A stretch of 64,000 nt of DNA from Siphonodentalium dalli (taxonomy: Eukaryota > Mollusca > Scaphopoda > Gadilida > Siphonodentaliidae). Where the stretch lies: positions 81,814,324 through 81,878,323 of the forward strand of contig CP136061.1 in the NCBI GenBank assembly GCA_032622095.1, read 5' to 3'. The position numbers and the translations under genes are program-made. Each line of letters opens with the position of its first letter. The first letter of the stretch is position 1. Below are positions 45,513 to 58,153 of this stretch, one piece after another. A model generated the notes under the pieces. It saw only the letters and a list, made by a program, of their open reading frames with translations, did not search any database and was not told where the DNA came from.

Positions 45513-46487
45513 TACGCCCGATCGTTATGGGTAGTGTAAATGGTATTGACATACATATTATCTTATTTAAATTGGATATTAATGATTTATGAGTCATTTT
45601 GAAGATATTAGAACACACTATCAGAACGTATAAAAATTGTTCTGATTAGAGCATTGATGCTGACAACAGAGGGCAAACTGTCACGACACGATCATGAAAA
45701 TGCAAATCAACGATCAACTGAATGTCATCTTTAATGGTATATGGTGCATTTACATTGCTATAGAACAGTACACAGATCTACACGCAGACTAGTGTAAACG
45801 GGTTGATATAGAAATGCACACAGAAAGAAAACGGTATTAGTTCGTGTGAGCAAAAATCGTGTCCGATATACGTCACGGTCATCGCCGAAGCATTGCGACA
45901 GGCAAATCTGTTTTGATTAATTGTTACTCGGGCTTGGCGAATGTGTTTTAGTGTTTGTTGTCATTTCAACCCGTGTATTTCGAATTTTGAACACGGACAG
46001 GGAATGGAAACTTTGGTCAAATTTTTAATTCAAAGTTGGAAATTTCACACCTGACACAACATTAGTTGTAATTTCCAAACCAACAATAGGTTGAAAATTA
46101 TCTTTTAGTTTGATTTTCAAACATTTTATTGGGGGGTATTGTTTTCGGACCAATATTTGCGTAATATCCTACTTTTTATCAAAAGTTTGGGCTGGAATGG
46201 CCATCGATCAGCTGGACGTTTTCCAACCTTATCATGGGGGTGGGTGTCAGGTTGGAAATTTCCAACACTTGGAAAGATTGTGTCCTGGTCGCTTCCCGTG
46301 GCCAGTCAAAAACTGCTAGTTAATTTAAGAAAACAATATTGTCCTACATTTGGCCAACATTGTCATTGGAATTGTCATCAGTTGGAATTTTTAATACATT
46401 TGGTCAAACAAAGGGTGTTGTAGGGTGGATACCCATTCCATACAGATCCAACATGGCCACCGCCCAGATGGTGTCAAACAGGAGACC
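45513..46487. other. mostly unassigned; dispersed repeat at 46020-46110
   Basis: GTTGGAAATTTCACACCTGA and AACATTAGTTGTAATTTCCA match the family at 41138 and 13357. Nothing else is recognised. Confidence 0.4.
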
Positions 46488-46652
46488 TATTATATGAATA
46501 GAGCATGGCTTGGAGGTGCCTACGCGAATGTAGTGGCCAGTGGGAAAGGTGTAGTTCCCGAACCACAGGCGAGGGAACTACACCTTTCCCACTGGCCACT
46601 ACATTCGCGTAGGCACCGACAAGACATGCTCTACTCATTATATTATATCGAA
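46488..46652. mobile_element. 165-bp hairpin with 45-bp perfect arms
   Basis: 46515-46559 and 46573-46617 are perfect inverted copies (start GGTGCCTACGCGAATGTAGT) with a 13-nt loop. Pairing continues imperfectly outward through GAGCATG/CATGCTC to TATTATAT. The arms are identical, so it is young or gene-converted. Confidence 0.9.
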
Positions 46653-48211
46653 CATTCATAGACAAACTGATACTTTAATATGGTTACACCATCGGCCATT
46701 TCATATATATTTGTATTTATATTTCATTTATTTACATTGCGCTAATCATTATATTATATTGAACATGAATTTACAAACTGATGTTCTATAATATTTATAT
46801 ATATACATCATTTTATTTCTAACCCAAACGCGTAATAGATATCTTATCCCGCAAACGTGCAAACGTACAAACGTATACTACCAGTGGATTGAATTGAATG
46901 GTATATATGCACGCCCTGGTCATTGTTCGCTGTGTCAATCAGTGACGCTGGCGTATTTCAGACAAGCGTGCTAGCTTGACAGCATATACATATCACAGCT
47001 TATAGCGTTCACTCTGAGTTATTGGTATAAAATATCCATTTGACAATAACTATGCACGCGCGATATGACTAATCTCTCAATCAAAACTATTTGACGACAA
47101 CACAGATTATAATCCCATGCATAGTGGTCTACGTCATAATCCCCTGGCCGTGCTCTACGCTTACAAAATGGCCTACGTCACACCACGTGATATTGGGTAC
47201 AAGCACTATGCACAATAGAGCCTGTCTCTCGGCCAATCAGCGACGGCGACACACCGGTAAGATATAATATAGATTTATAAACCGGTTCACACCCCTCGGC
47301 CAATCAAATTGCTCCAATTCATGAACAATATTTCTTGTATGAATCTGTATTTCAACGGGGCCAAAATACAGACTTGAGCTAAATATCAAACAGAAATTGA
47401 CATTAATTGGATAGTAAGCTGAAAGAACATCGGACCGGTAGGTGTGAAATTCTAACAATACGCCATGATAATGATCGCACCAGTCACTTGGGAAGTTAAA
47501 ACACGGATCATTCCATTATTAGCGGACATATAGTGGTGGTCTGCATGGGTTGGGGCCCAACACTTTTGGTTGAATATGTTTTTGTCTATCGAGAGGGGCG
47601 GGCGATTGGAAGTAAACTGAACGAGATCCAAACCTGTTTCGAATGTATAATCCACAATAATCACATAATGATCTTCAGAATGATACATTGAGAAAATTTC
47701 ACAACTGTTCTCATATACATGCATGTGCGCGGAAAATACAGGCACTGTACACAGGTTTTCTTACGTCTTTTGTTATGAATGCCGGTGATATTTCATCAAA
47801 CAAACTTCATGCAATTAATGTGGAATAGTTTCACTTCGGAGTCCGAACACTACCGGCACATTGTATCCTGTGTTCTGAACGATAATTCCATTATGACAAC
47901 AAGGCGAAAAATAACTTAAACAGCTGAAACAGTTTATTGTCACAACGAAGAATCTGTTTTATCAAGAAACACGTTATCAGTATAAAACGTTCTCAAATTC
48001 GGACACAAAATGATTTATCAATGCTGATGTATAATGCAGACCCAAGTGAGCCGATTGTCAACGAACATTTGACTAATTATTCAACAGGAATATGTAACAC
48101 CACAATCCATTCAATTGACTTTTAATTGAATGGTAATTGATAGGTAATCGTCGAATAGAATGTGGCTCAATTGTGTTTGCCTTGGGGTGTGAACCGTTTT
48201 ATAAATATGTC
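46653..48211. other. no gene recognised; ~45-bp inverted repeat near 47265 and 48170
   Basis: CATTATATTATAT.GAACAT recurs at 46637 and 46748. GGTTCACACCCCTCGGCCAA near 47283 has an inverted partner, TTGCCTTGGGGTGTGAACC, near 48177. A minus-strand 97-codon frame at 47452-47745 has no motif I know. Confidence 0.45.
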
Positions 48212-48302
48212 ATAACCCCCTTGGGTATCTGTACAAGAAATATAGACCGCGCCGCTTCGCGGCTTGGTCTATATTTCTTGTACAGATACCCAAGGGGGTT
48301 AT
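48212..48302. repeat. 91-bp perfect hairpin
   Basis: 37-bp arms (48212-48248 and 48266-48302), starting ATAACCCCCTTGGGTATCTG, pair without mismatch. The loop is a CGCGCCGC..GCGGC mini-stem. Confidence 0.95.
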
Positions 48303-49717
48303 AACCTATACATATAGATGATCACCTGAAATCCTAAATATTGGAGGAATCGCCAGCTAAAGCTATATGGGTGCCTCTCTATTGTGCACACGGTTGTTTA
48401 TTATGTATTCCTATGTGATTTGCATTCTTTCTTCGAACCATTATCAAGTGGTATAAGGATGCACTTTAAATACATGCGGCACATACCAAATCGCTGTTGT
48501 CTGCTGATAGTTAATCCATTTGTATGTCTGGCCTAAACTGACACGACTCGTAATGATCGAATTGTCAATTACCAGAGTACTGATCAGCGCGCGTTCACTA
48601 TTGGTAATTATGTTGTGATCACAGTAATGCGCGACACGTGACTTCATACAGATATGTATACATATCTACAGCAGTGTAAACACAGCCATAACACAAATAA
48701 CTTCCAGTTGGTGGACGTGTTGGTGCTGTTCATGTAGTCTTATGATGTTCAATTAACAGGATACATAGGTTGTTAGCATAATATTATTTTAAGTCATATA
48801 AATTGGGTTTCTGGTGTATGCACCTGGTCTAATGTCAGCAAGGTTGGTAATGTTTGTCATATACGATCGCTATGCTGTTTATCTTATTTCTACACGTAGT
48901 ATGCTGTTATGTGGTTACCCACTGGTACCAATAAATCCCAACAAATGCTTTTTGCAACAGATGACGTAACCAGAGATAACAATGTAAAGTTAATGAATAA
49001 TATACAATAAGACTTTGACTGCCACATTGAGAATGACAACCAAATACGCCCTCATTTGAGCCCATGCATTGGTGATACTAATAATACCAATCGTGTGTTT
49101 ATTAGATGTTTATTCATACATAATCAGTCATTTCATGTGTGTATATATGATTACGATTGCCAATATATCCGTTAAAGGAACCAATTTTGTAACACAACAC
49201 GTTATGTAACAGGAATTAGTACCTGATTTGTATACCTTAGCAACCATTAATTTGTGACCGCAATATTGTGTAATAAGATGAAAACATTCATTTCCCTCTG
49301 ATGGTAATTTGTGTACACTAGTTAATTAGAATATATCATGCTTAAAATATCATGCTTTATCATACAAAATATGTTCATTAATCGACAATATTCGCCCTGA
49401 CCAAACCACCAAACGTTTCATTTCATATAGACACCGTTGCGTTTAAGGTTAGAGTAATGGGCACATTTTATGTAATTTAAAGCAGTTTTCGATCATGTAC
49501 TAAAATTTACGGAGATTTACAGGATTTAACGCAAATAATCACATCTGACTACCATGCGTTCTACGATAGACTAGCTCATGTCTAAAACAAAATAGGCTAA
49601 TATAGCACTGACGTGAGCAATATAATGCTTTCGATGTTATTGTGATTATATAGTTTCAAACTGATGTTACCAATTTTAAGTGCATAGACACGAGGAAGGA
49701 TTTCGTGTGTGTCAGAT
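48303..49717. other. no feature recognised
   Basis: AT-rich DNA without convincing frame or repeat. Confidence 0.35.
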
Positions 49718-49763
49718 CACAGGAGCTTGGAATTTGGTCAAAACCAAATTCCAAGCTCCTGTG
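49718..49763. repeat. 46-bp perfect hairpin
   Basis: 21-bp arms start CACAGGAGCTTGGAATTTGG and its complement; loop CAAA. Confidence 0.95.
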
Positions 49764-50329
49764 GTCAGATTATCGATACTGTATTATTATTTATTTAAAT
49801 TGGTATTGTTTAAATTGGTATTTTCTTTTTATTATTATGTTTCAATAACATATCAATATTAATACTTCATTCACTTTGAACAAAACGTCATTCCAATTAT
49901 TCCAACTGATTCATAATGAATGCGTGGATAATACCAATGATCGCCAGTCTGATAATTTACCATGACCGATCTGAATGTGTATACACGCTTTCGGGATTGC
50001 CCATAATGAACATGCAGTGGTTATGGGTTGTTGTCCATCGTCTGCTATATAATACACTTGTCATTCTGGTTATTTTCATAATTAAGTGTAATTGGACATA
50101 ACTAAATTACGTATTGGATGTAATAGGAATTGGTAACATCACATTATCTCAGCATTGTGGGTACACAACCATTATTTAGCTTAATTGAGGACCCCAGTAT
50201 TCTGATATGATCGTAAAATGTTACAGAAACACACATTCATTGTCATCCAATGTTTATAGGGCATTCCCTACATTGGAATTGTGTGAATTGTGTGAATAAT
50301 TAATAGCCATCATAGTTCGGACATAGTGT
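49764..50329. other. no feature recognised
   Basis: TTTAAATTGGTATT is repeated near 49795 and 49810. No coding signal. Confidence 0.35.
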
Positions 50330-50625
50330 CGAAATGTCGTATATGTCGGACATTCACGAACAATAGATCTGAATTGTCGTACACATGTCGTATAATCTGT
50401 TTATAATTCCGAAATGTCGTATGAGCTCTAATATCCATATAAGGCAGTATATCGATAAGCCATGATATCCATTGAATAGAGGGCCTATAAATTAGTCATG
50501 CCTGACGACATTGTTGTAGGTCATACAGAAGAAGAATTATTTAGTTTTTTTGCTCTCCTGTAAAATTTAGTTTTGGCGGCAAATTTTATTATACGACATT
50601 TCCGAAGCACACCGACGAAATGTCA
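50330..50625. mobile_element. short element with GAAATGTCGTAT boxes, copy 2
   Basis: GTCGAAATGTCGTATATGTC and ATTCCGAAATGTCGTATGAG on the left, TTATACGACATTTCCGAAGC and ACACCGACGAAATGTC on the right. The right end matches, inverted, the start of 43938-44215. Confidence 0.55.
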
Positions 50626-51120
50626 GATACATCTATGACAATGTTCAATATGTTGAGGAGATCGCACCTTTCAATTGGAATATTGCTTTTAGTGTAAACA
50701 ATATTTAATTTTCGAACACAACATTCAATACATATAAACACATTGGCATAATTTTTACAACACATTTTCAAAAACGGGGATAAGACAACAAGTCTGAAAG
50801 GCTTTTATCAAGTCTTTTCCACGGAATAGGAAAGTTACCCTGGGTATCAGAATAGATACCATATAGGGTAAATTAGCAGACGGGGATAACATGTTAGATC
50901 CGAAAAAATATTGTTCTAGGAGGGGGTAGAGGGATAGAGTGCAGGAAGTCAAGTTAATTGGTATTGAATGGGTCAAAATGAAAGAGGGGAGTGAAATGAA
51001 GTACCGTATATATCTTTAGTTTACACAACTTTGGTATTTATAGCATATACTATTTACGAACCATGGAACATTTAAAATCAAATCGAAAAATATTGCTTTT
51101 GATAGAAAACACTGACTAAG
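50626..51120. other. no feature recognised
   Basis: No convincing frame or repeat. Confidence 0.35.
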
Positions 51121-53095
51121 ATGACTGTGGAAATTAACATTCGTTGTGATATTAAGATTCGTTGTGATATTAAAATTCGTTGTGTTGTGATATTAAGATT
51201 CGTTGTGATATTAAGATTCGTTGTGACATTAACATTCGTTGTGACATTAACATTCTTTGTGATATTAACATTCGTTGTGATATTAAGATTCGTTGTGACA
51301 TTAACATTCGTTGTGACATTAACATTCGTTGTGTTGTGATATTAAGATTCGTTGTGATATTAACATTCGTTGTGATATTAACATTCGTTGTGATATTAAC
51401 ATTCGTTGTGATATTAAGATTCGTTGTGACATTAACATTCGTTGTGACATTAACATTCTTTGTGATATTAACATTCGTTATGATATTAACATTCGTTATG
51501 ATATTAACATTCTTTGTGATATTAACATTCGTTGTGATATTAACATTCGTTGTGACATTAACATTCTTTGTGATATTAACATTCGTTGTGATATTAACAT
51601 TCGTTGTGATATTAACATTCGTTGTGACATTAACATTCGTTGTGATATTAACATTCGTTATGATATTAACATTCGTTGTGACATTAACATTCGTTGTGAT
51701 ATTAACATTCGTTATGATATTAACATTCGTTGTGATATTAACATTCGTTATGATATTAACATTCGTTGTGATATTAACATTCGTTGTGATATTAACATTC
51801 GTTATGATATTAACATTCGTTGTGATATTAACATTCGTTATGATATTAACATTCGTTGTGATATTAACATTCGTTATGATATTAACATTCGTTATGATAT
51901 TAACATTCGTTATGATATTAACATTCGTTGTGACATTAACATTCGTTGTGATATTAACATTCGTTATGATATTAACATTCGTTGTGATATTAACATTCGT
52001 TATGATATTAACATTCGTTATGATATTAACATTCGTTATGATATTAACATTCGTTGTGACATTAACATTCGTTGTGATATTAACATTCGTTATGATATTA
52101 ACATTCGTTGTGATATTAACATTCGTTATGATATTAACATTCGTTATGATATTAACATTCGTTGTGACATTAACATTCGTTGTGATATTAACATTCGTTA
52201 TGATATTAACATTCGTTGTGATATTAACATTCGTTGTGATATTAACATTCGTTGTGACATTAACATTCTTTGTGATATTAACATTCGTTATGATATTAAC
52301 ATTCGTTATGATATTAACATTCTTTGTGATATTAACATTCGTTGTGATATTAACATTCTTTGTGATATTAACATTCGTTGTGATATTAACATTCGTTGTG
52401 ATATTAAGATTCGTTGTGACATTAACATTCGTTGTGACATTAACATTCTTTGTGATATTAACATTCGTTATGATATTAACATTCGTTATGATATTAACAT
52501 TCTTTGTGATATTAACATTCGTTGTGATATTAACATTCGTTGTGATATTAAGATTCGTTGTGACATTAACATTCGTTGTGACATTAACATTCTTTGTGAT
52601 ATTAACATTCGTTATGATATTAACATTCGTTATGATATTAACATTCTTTGTGATATTAACATTCGTTGTGATATTAACATTCGTTGTGATATTAACATTC
52701 GTTGTGATATTAACATTCGTTGTGATATTAACATTCGTTGTGACATTAACATTCTTTGTGATATTAACATTCGTTATGATATTAACATTCGTTATGATAT
52801 TAACATTCTTTGTGATATTAACATTCTTTGTGATAATAACATTCGTTGTGATATTAACATTCGTTGTGATATTAACATTCGTTGTGATATTAACATTCGT
52901 TGTGATATTAACATTCGTTGTGATATTAAGATTCGTTGTGATATTAAGATTCGTTGTGATATTAAGATTCGTTGTGATATTAACATTCGTTGTGATATTA
53001 ACATTCGTTGTGATATTAACATTCGTTGTGATATTAACATTCGTTGTGAAATTAACATTCGTTGTGAAATTAACATTCGTTGTGACATCAGGCGG
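51121..53095 (+). repeat. 18-bp satellite array, about 108 copies
   Basis: The unit is ATTCGTTGTGATATTAAC. Variation is confined to a few positions: GTTGTG/GTTATG/CTTTGTG, GATATT/GACATT and AACATT/AAGATT. The variants occur in recurring runs, suggesting higher-order units. As 18 bp is six codons, two plus-strand frames stay open for 590 and 655 codons (repeats CDINIR and FVVILT). They lack other domains and are not called genes. Two near-start units carry an extra GTTGT (51180 and 51330). Confidence 0.97.
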
Positions 53096-53161
53096 CGATG
53101 ATTCGAAACATTCTCAACCCTATCTTCGGTCAAGTAATGCTCTTTAAAAGCACTTCGTCGG

Positions 53162-53833
53162 CCCTTCAATGACTGGAGCTTCCTGCAATTTTGCGAAAAC
53201 CCTGTGCCAATGCATTCTAGCGCATATGGAGCCTCGCATATATAGGAGAATAATTTGGCCTGACAATATATGCTATGACCTTGTAACCCAGTTCACTCTC
53301 TTTTAACTGAGAATAAGGTGCCTGTCATTTGCAGAATGAGGCCTCCAGAGGGTGAATTTAGTGACGCAATCCCGCATAGCAGGCTAGCATCACTATATTC
53401 ACCCTCTGTGGACCTCATTCTGCTTAGGCCTCATCTTCTCTGGAAAGTTTCTTTATCATCAAATTTCTATAGAAACTTCTTCACAAAGATTCTTTTCTTA
53501 TTTAGTTTAGTTTCTCTAAATCCCCAAATTGGCAGATGACTCATTGCATAATCGAGGTTCCCAATGGGTGCACATCACAATATTCACCATCTGATAACTT
53601 CAATCTGAGTCTAGGTATCCCATAGTAGATGGGGTCATGCAGAATGAGGTCCACAGAAGGTGAATTTTGTGATCCTAGCCCACCGTGTGGGATAGCGTCA
53701 CTAAATTCACCCTCTGAGGACCTCATTCTGCAAATGTCAGGCACCTTATACTCAGGCCTGTACATGCATATATACGAGAATGCACTGGCACATGATATTT
53801 AATGCTGTACAGCGCAGCTCCCGTCACTAAAGG
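53162..53833. mobile_element. palindromic MITE with CCCTT ends, carrying a nested element
   Basis: The ends CCCTTCAATGACTGGAGCT and AGCTCCCGTCACTAAAGGG are imperfect inverted repeats; TTAA follows on the right only. Just inside are the CCCTGTGCCAATGCATTCT box and its partner GAGAATGCACTGGCACATG. The middle (53308-53755) is a second element. The same ends and boxes recur at 60040-60315. Confidence 0.75.
53308..53755. mobile_element. double-hairpin element, copy 2, nested in a MITE
   Basis: The ends GAGAATAAGGTGCCTGTCAT and GTCAGGCACCTTATACTC run into GCAGAATGAGG and CCTCATTCTGC, giving roughly 60-bp inverted ends. Palindromes at 53331-53420 and 53638-53737 match those at 43565-43935. Confidence 0.8.
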
Positions 53834-54130
53834 GTTAAAGGGACCCAAATGACGACCGTCACTGCGCTCTCCTCGTGGAATAAATGTTACCTCAAGTGAA
53901 CGAAATATCACTCGATGTAAAGCAGACGGGATGTATATGTTTTGTTTTGTTTGTTTGAGAGAGAGAGAGAGAGGGGGAGAGAGAGAGATAGGTGTTTTAC
54001 ACAACAAACATTAGACACAATACAACATCTGTTCAGTGAGTAAATCACTTGCAAGTATGCATCGATTAAAGTTGTGGGTGACACCCCAACGAATGGGTCC
54101 AATCCCCGTCGCCACGTCCCTAACTGTATA

Positions 54131-54580
54131 TGTGACCCGCCATATCAAATCCAGTCGTAAGTCGGGATTTTTTTACCCTGTGCCAATGCATTCTCTTATA
54201 TATGCGAGTCGACCATAGGTCGCCTCGCATATATAAGAGAATGCATTGGCCTAACAATTTTTTACAATTTAAAAAAAATTTTCTTGTATTCTTTAACAAT
54301 TTTATAATTTCACCCATACAGAGCCCCAGACAAACATGAGCAGACGACACTCTTCTATATTCTTCTATATATGTGTGGGGATCCCTGCAGGGTAATGGAT
54401 GCTTTTTTATTTTATGTCCTAAAAATTGTAAGAAACATTTATTTAAAAAAAATGATAAAAACCAATAGATTCTCTTATATATGCGAGTCGACATGTGGTC
54501 GACTCGCATATATAAGAGAATGCATTGGCACAGGGAAAAAAAATCCCGCCATACGACTAGATTTTATATGGCGGGTCACA
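54131..54580. mobile_element. 450-bp MITE with TGTGACCCGCCATAT ends and palindromic core
   Basis: TIRs of about 45 bp (TGTGACCCGCCATAT ... CGGGATTTTTTT and complement) are flanked by TA on both sides. Inside, at about 54177-54535, lies the CCCTGTGCC...GGCACAGGG core also seen at 10789-11017, with a different spacer. No transposase. The TA flank would fit Tc1/mariner-type integration but is too short to be decisive. Confidence 0.85.
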
Positions 54581-54971
54581 TATGCTCATGATGTCGGCAG
54601 AAGCTCCGTTTGTTTACGAGGGACATCTTTGATGACAACACTTGAGCTGTCATATTCAGTCATCAAACTCAACACTCCTGCGTGCAATAAAATAGACCCG
54701 GCACAGCATGGCATACTTTGTATATATGTAGGTTTCAAACGCCGACGTTGGTACCCAGGTCTTTGATCATGACCCATATCGGGTTTTTAAATGAATAATT
54801 GAAACGCATGCGCGGCATTTCAACAATTGGATTTATCGACCGCGCCATGATTGAACGTGACCTATATATTTACTCAGACGATGAGCAGCGCAGTAGGACA
54901 TACCACGGTAAGTGCACTCGAACCCACTACAAATAGGTCCGAATGTGTCGCATAATGAAAGTACACTATTG

Positions 54972-55675
54972 AAGGCCACATGGAGTACACCGATCGAGGC
55001 CACATGGAGTACACCGATCGAAGTCACAATTGGAATACACCGATCGAGGCCACAATGGGAGTACACCGATTGAGGCCACAATGGGAGTACACCGATCGAG
55101 GCCACTATGGGAGTACACCGATCGAGGTCACAATGGGAGTACACCGATCGAAGCCACAATGGGAGTGCACCGATCGAGGCCACAATGGGAGTACACCGAT
55201 CGTGGCCACAATGGGAGTACACCGATCGAGGCCACAATGGGAGTACACCGATCGAAGCCACAATGGGAGTACACGGATCGATGTCACAATGGGAATACAC
55301 CGATCGAGGCCACAATGGGAGTACACCGATCGAAGCCACAATGGGAATACACCGATCGAAGCCACAATGGGAGTACACCGATCGAAGCCACAATGGGAGT
55401 ACACCGATCGAAGCCACAATGGGAATACACCGATCGAAGCCAACATGGGAGTACACCGATCGAGGCCGCAATGGCAGTACACCGATCGAGGCCACAATGG
55501 GAGTACACCGATCGAGGCCACAACGGGAGTACACCGATCGAGGCCAAAATGGGAGTATACCGCTCGAAGCCAGAATGGGACTATACCTCTCGAAGCAACA
55601 ATGGGAATACACCGCTCGAAGTAACAATGGGAGTACACCTTTCGAAGCCACAATAGGTGTACACCGATCGAAGCA
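54972..55675 (+). repeat. 26-bp tandem repeat, about 27 copies
   Basis: The unit combines GGAGTACACCGATCGAGGCC and ACAAT; copies vary at GAGG/GAAG and GGAGT/GGAAT. Because 26 is not a multiple of 3, the frames cycle every three units. Three plus-strand and at least two minus-strand frames stay open (GSTPIEATMGVHRSRPQWEY type). Confidence 0.96.
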
Positions 55676-55834
55676 TGCACACATGGACGTCGCGAGATGG
55701 GCTCCATTAAGGGTATCCACCTTGGGATTTCAATTTCACTCCCCCTTGAAACTTAGACTTAGAAACTTAGACTGCATGTTGTTGCCGAAGTTCGCACGTC
55801 AGATTGGTCTTTGCCCCAATCGCCCGTTTCGTAG

Positions 55835-56415
55835 TAACCTGCCACCCGATTTGTAGTAACCAGCCGCTGATTTATATTAACCTGCCGCCCGATTCGTAGT
55901 AACCAGCCGCCGATTCGTAGTAACATGCCGCCCGATTTGTAGTAACCAGCCGCCCGATTCACATTAACCTGCGATTCGTTGTAATCAGCTGCCCGATTCA
56001 TAGTAACCTGCATGCCGCCCGATTTGTAGTAACCAGCCGCCCGATTCATATTAACATGCCGCCCGATTTGTAGTAATCAGCCGCACGATTCATATTAACC
56101 TGCGATTCGTTGTAACCAGATGCCCGATTCATAGTAATCTGAACCAGCCGCCCGATTCATATTAACCTGCGATTCGTTGTAATCAGCCGCCCGATTCGTA
56201 GTAATCTGAACCAGCCGCCCGATTCATATTAACCTGCGATTCGTTGTAACCAGCTGCCCGATTCATAGTAACCTGCATGCCACCCGATTCATATTAACCT
56301 GCCGCCCGATTCGTAGTATTCTGAACCAGCCGCCCTATTCGTTTGGAAATCTGAACCAGTCACCAGATTCGCAGTAATCTGAACCAGCCGTTCGATTCGT
56401 AGTAAACTCACCATT
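55835..56415 (+). repeat. ~23-bp tandem repeat, about 25 variable copies
   Basis: The unit is GTAACCAGCCGCCCGATTC with ATA or GTA; longer composite units with CATATTAACCTGCGATTCG recur. Minus-strand frames (NRAAGYYKSG) are by-products. Confidence 0.93.
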
Positions 56416-58149
56416 TTTTTAAATGAGAGAGTGATTGGGGGGGGGGCAAACCCCGGATTTCCGAACGTGCCAATAGGCCCGTTCTTTAACCCTTTTTTTG
56501 TCATATTAGACTGACCATATCGCGGTTCAAAGCGACGCCTTCAGTCAGGAACTGTAACTCTATTCTTGAGCCCGTTGTGCGTCTTATGAAGCTTGGAGGA
56601 ATCATTGAACTAAATGGTTTTCCATAGACGACAGTGTTAACGTTTCAGCCAAACTCACTGAATTTAAGCCTGAAGGCCACTCCAGTGACATTTACCCAGC
56701 TAGATTGACACCAGTTGATCACGAAAATGCAAGAAACATCATGTCATGTGTTTACTTAAAATAAATCCCCAAGTGTACGACAGGGCTACCCAACAGCCAA
56801 ATTTTATTTGGAAAAACACAGAAGTACAGCAGCTAGTTAAATAAATTTCCCACTCACAAAGACCCATCCCCCATTAATTCACCAGTTTAAATTATTGAGA
56901 TATGATGCATAAATCAAATAAACAAGATTTCATCCTTTAATAACGTGTCACGTGTAACAGTTGAAGATAATTCTTCAGTTACCTTCACCTCTATTATTCC
57001 ACGGTGCATTCGCTCCCCGACTCTGGAACACATTTAGCTCCCCGATTCCCGGAGAACCAATGTGTGTGCACACAGAGACACTGACAGAGAATCAAATTTC
57101 TGTGTTGGTCCTCTAAATTTGATTCCCTGTTGTGAAGAATAATTTGATTCCGAATAATATTTCAACGTACAGTGGAGCAGGTATCAATTAAGAAATATAT
57201 GAGCCGCACACTGCTTTTTTCAATGTTCTAAACTTCACTGTCACAACACCATGCAACACGTTCTCATTTTGTGTACTGGTGGACTGTGGAGTATGATCTC
57301 TATGGGCGTACATTTATCTATAGAGTAGAGATTCGTGGCATGATCTACGTCATAGCATATTCGACTGACAATGTGACATGCCGGATTGGGTATATTCAGT
57401 ACATGTAATTCCACGTATTGATCTCTCTTACACCCGGACGCGCGGATCGACATTATTGATTGGGAGTTCATTCGGCTTTAATACATGGTATAGACTATAT
57501 ACTCCAGATAGCTACTACCCATGGGTCATTAATGTTTTCATGAGTCCCACGATATACGCGTAGATTGCAGATATAGGTGATATAACTGGGAACTGTGCAT
57601 GTAAGCTGGCACGCTACCATAAAAAATTGATCAATATTTTTGCTTTGATACGAGGTTCACTTAACCCTTGCATCACTAAATGGATTAGCCCATTGAGTTA
57701 TACAAAAATAAGAGTATTATTAAAACAGTAGGGGGCATTACGCCTCGAGCATGCATATACCAACCATTTCGGAGTCCATGATATGGTTCACCCGATAACA
57801 GAACTACACAACCATGGTATCACATACAATATACATGCTAATCGATTAGTATTTCGGTTCGCTGCGCGCGACTGCCAAACAGTTCCACTACGTCCGCTGT
57901 AAGAGGATGCACGAAAATGCTTCGGTACGGAATAATAATTATATCTAGCGTTCTTTGACGTCTGCGCTGGTGTCTCCTCCTACCTGCCGCGATGACAGAT
58001 GATGAGTTGTTATTTAGGGGACGTACTTTGTGTACATCGGGGTATAGTACATATCTCACTTCAATGGACTACTGTCGGTGACCGGAATTGCGTGAGTCTA
58101 ACTCTCTCTTACTGAGATATATCACTGTGGACACTTTCTGAATTTAACT
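56416..58149. other. no gene recognised; repeat fragment at 57268-57345
   Basis: A run of G at 56440-56447, and the 10677-type dispersed fragment at 57268-57345. No convincing coding frame. Confidence 0.4.
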
Positions 58150-58153
58150 TTAA

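Noticed and set aside
44559-45618. Overlapping ~100-codon frames on both strands with RYLLGSKEIS repeats
   Set aside because: Translations of the GATATC palindrome array; equal openness on both strands argues against coding.
47452-47745. 97-codon minus-strand frame
   Set aside because: No motif, no ATG-context or homology support; in unassigned DNA.
51180-53147. 655- and 590-codon plus-strand frames
   Set aside because: Both are translations of the 18-bp satellite; the unit is six codons long without stops, and no other domain is present beyond about 20 residues after the array.
54833-55856. Several 200-295-codon frames on both strands
   Set aside because: By-products of the 26-bp array, open in many frames at once.
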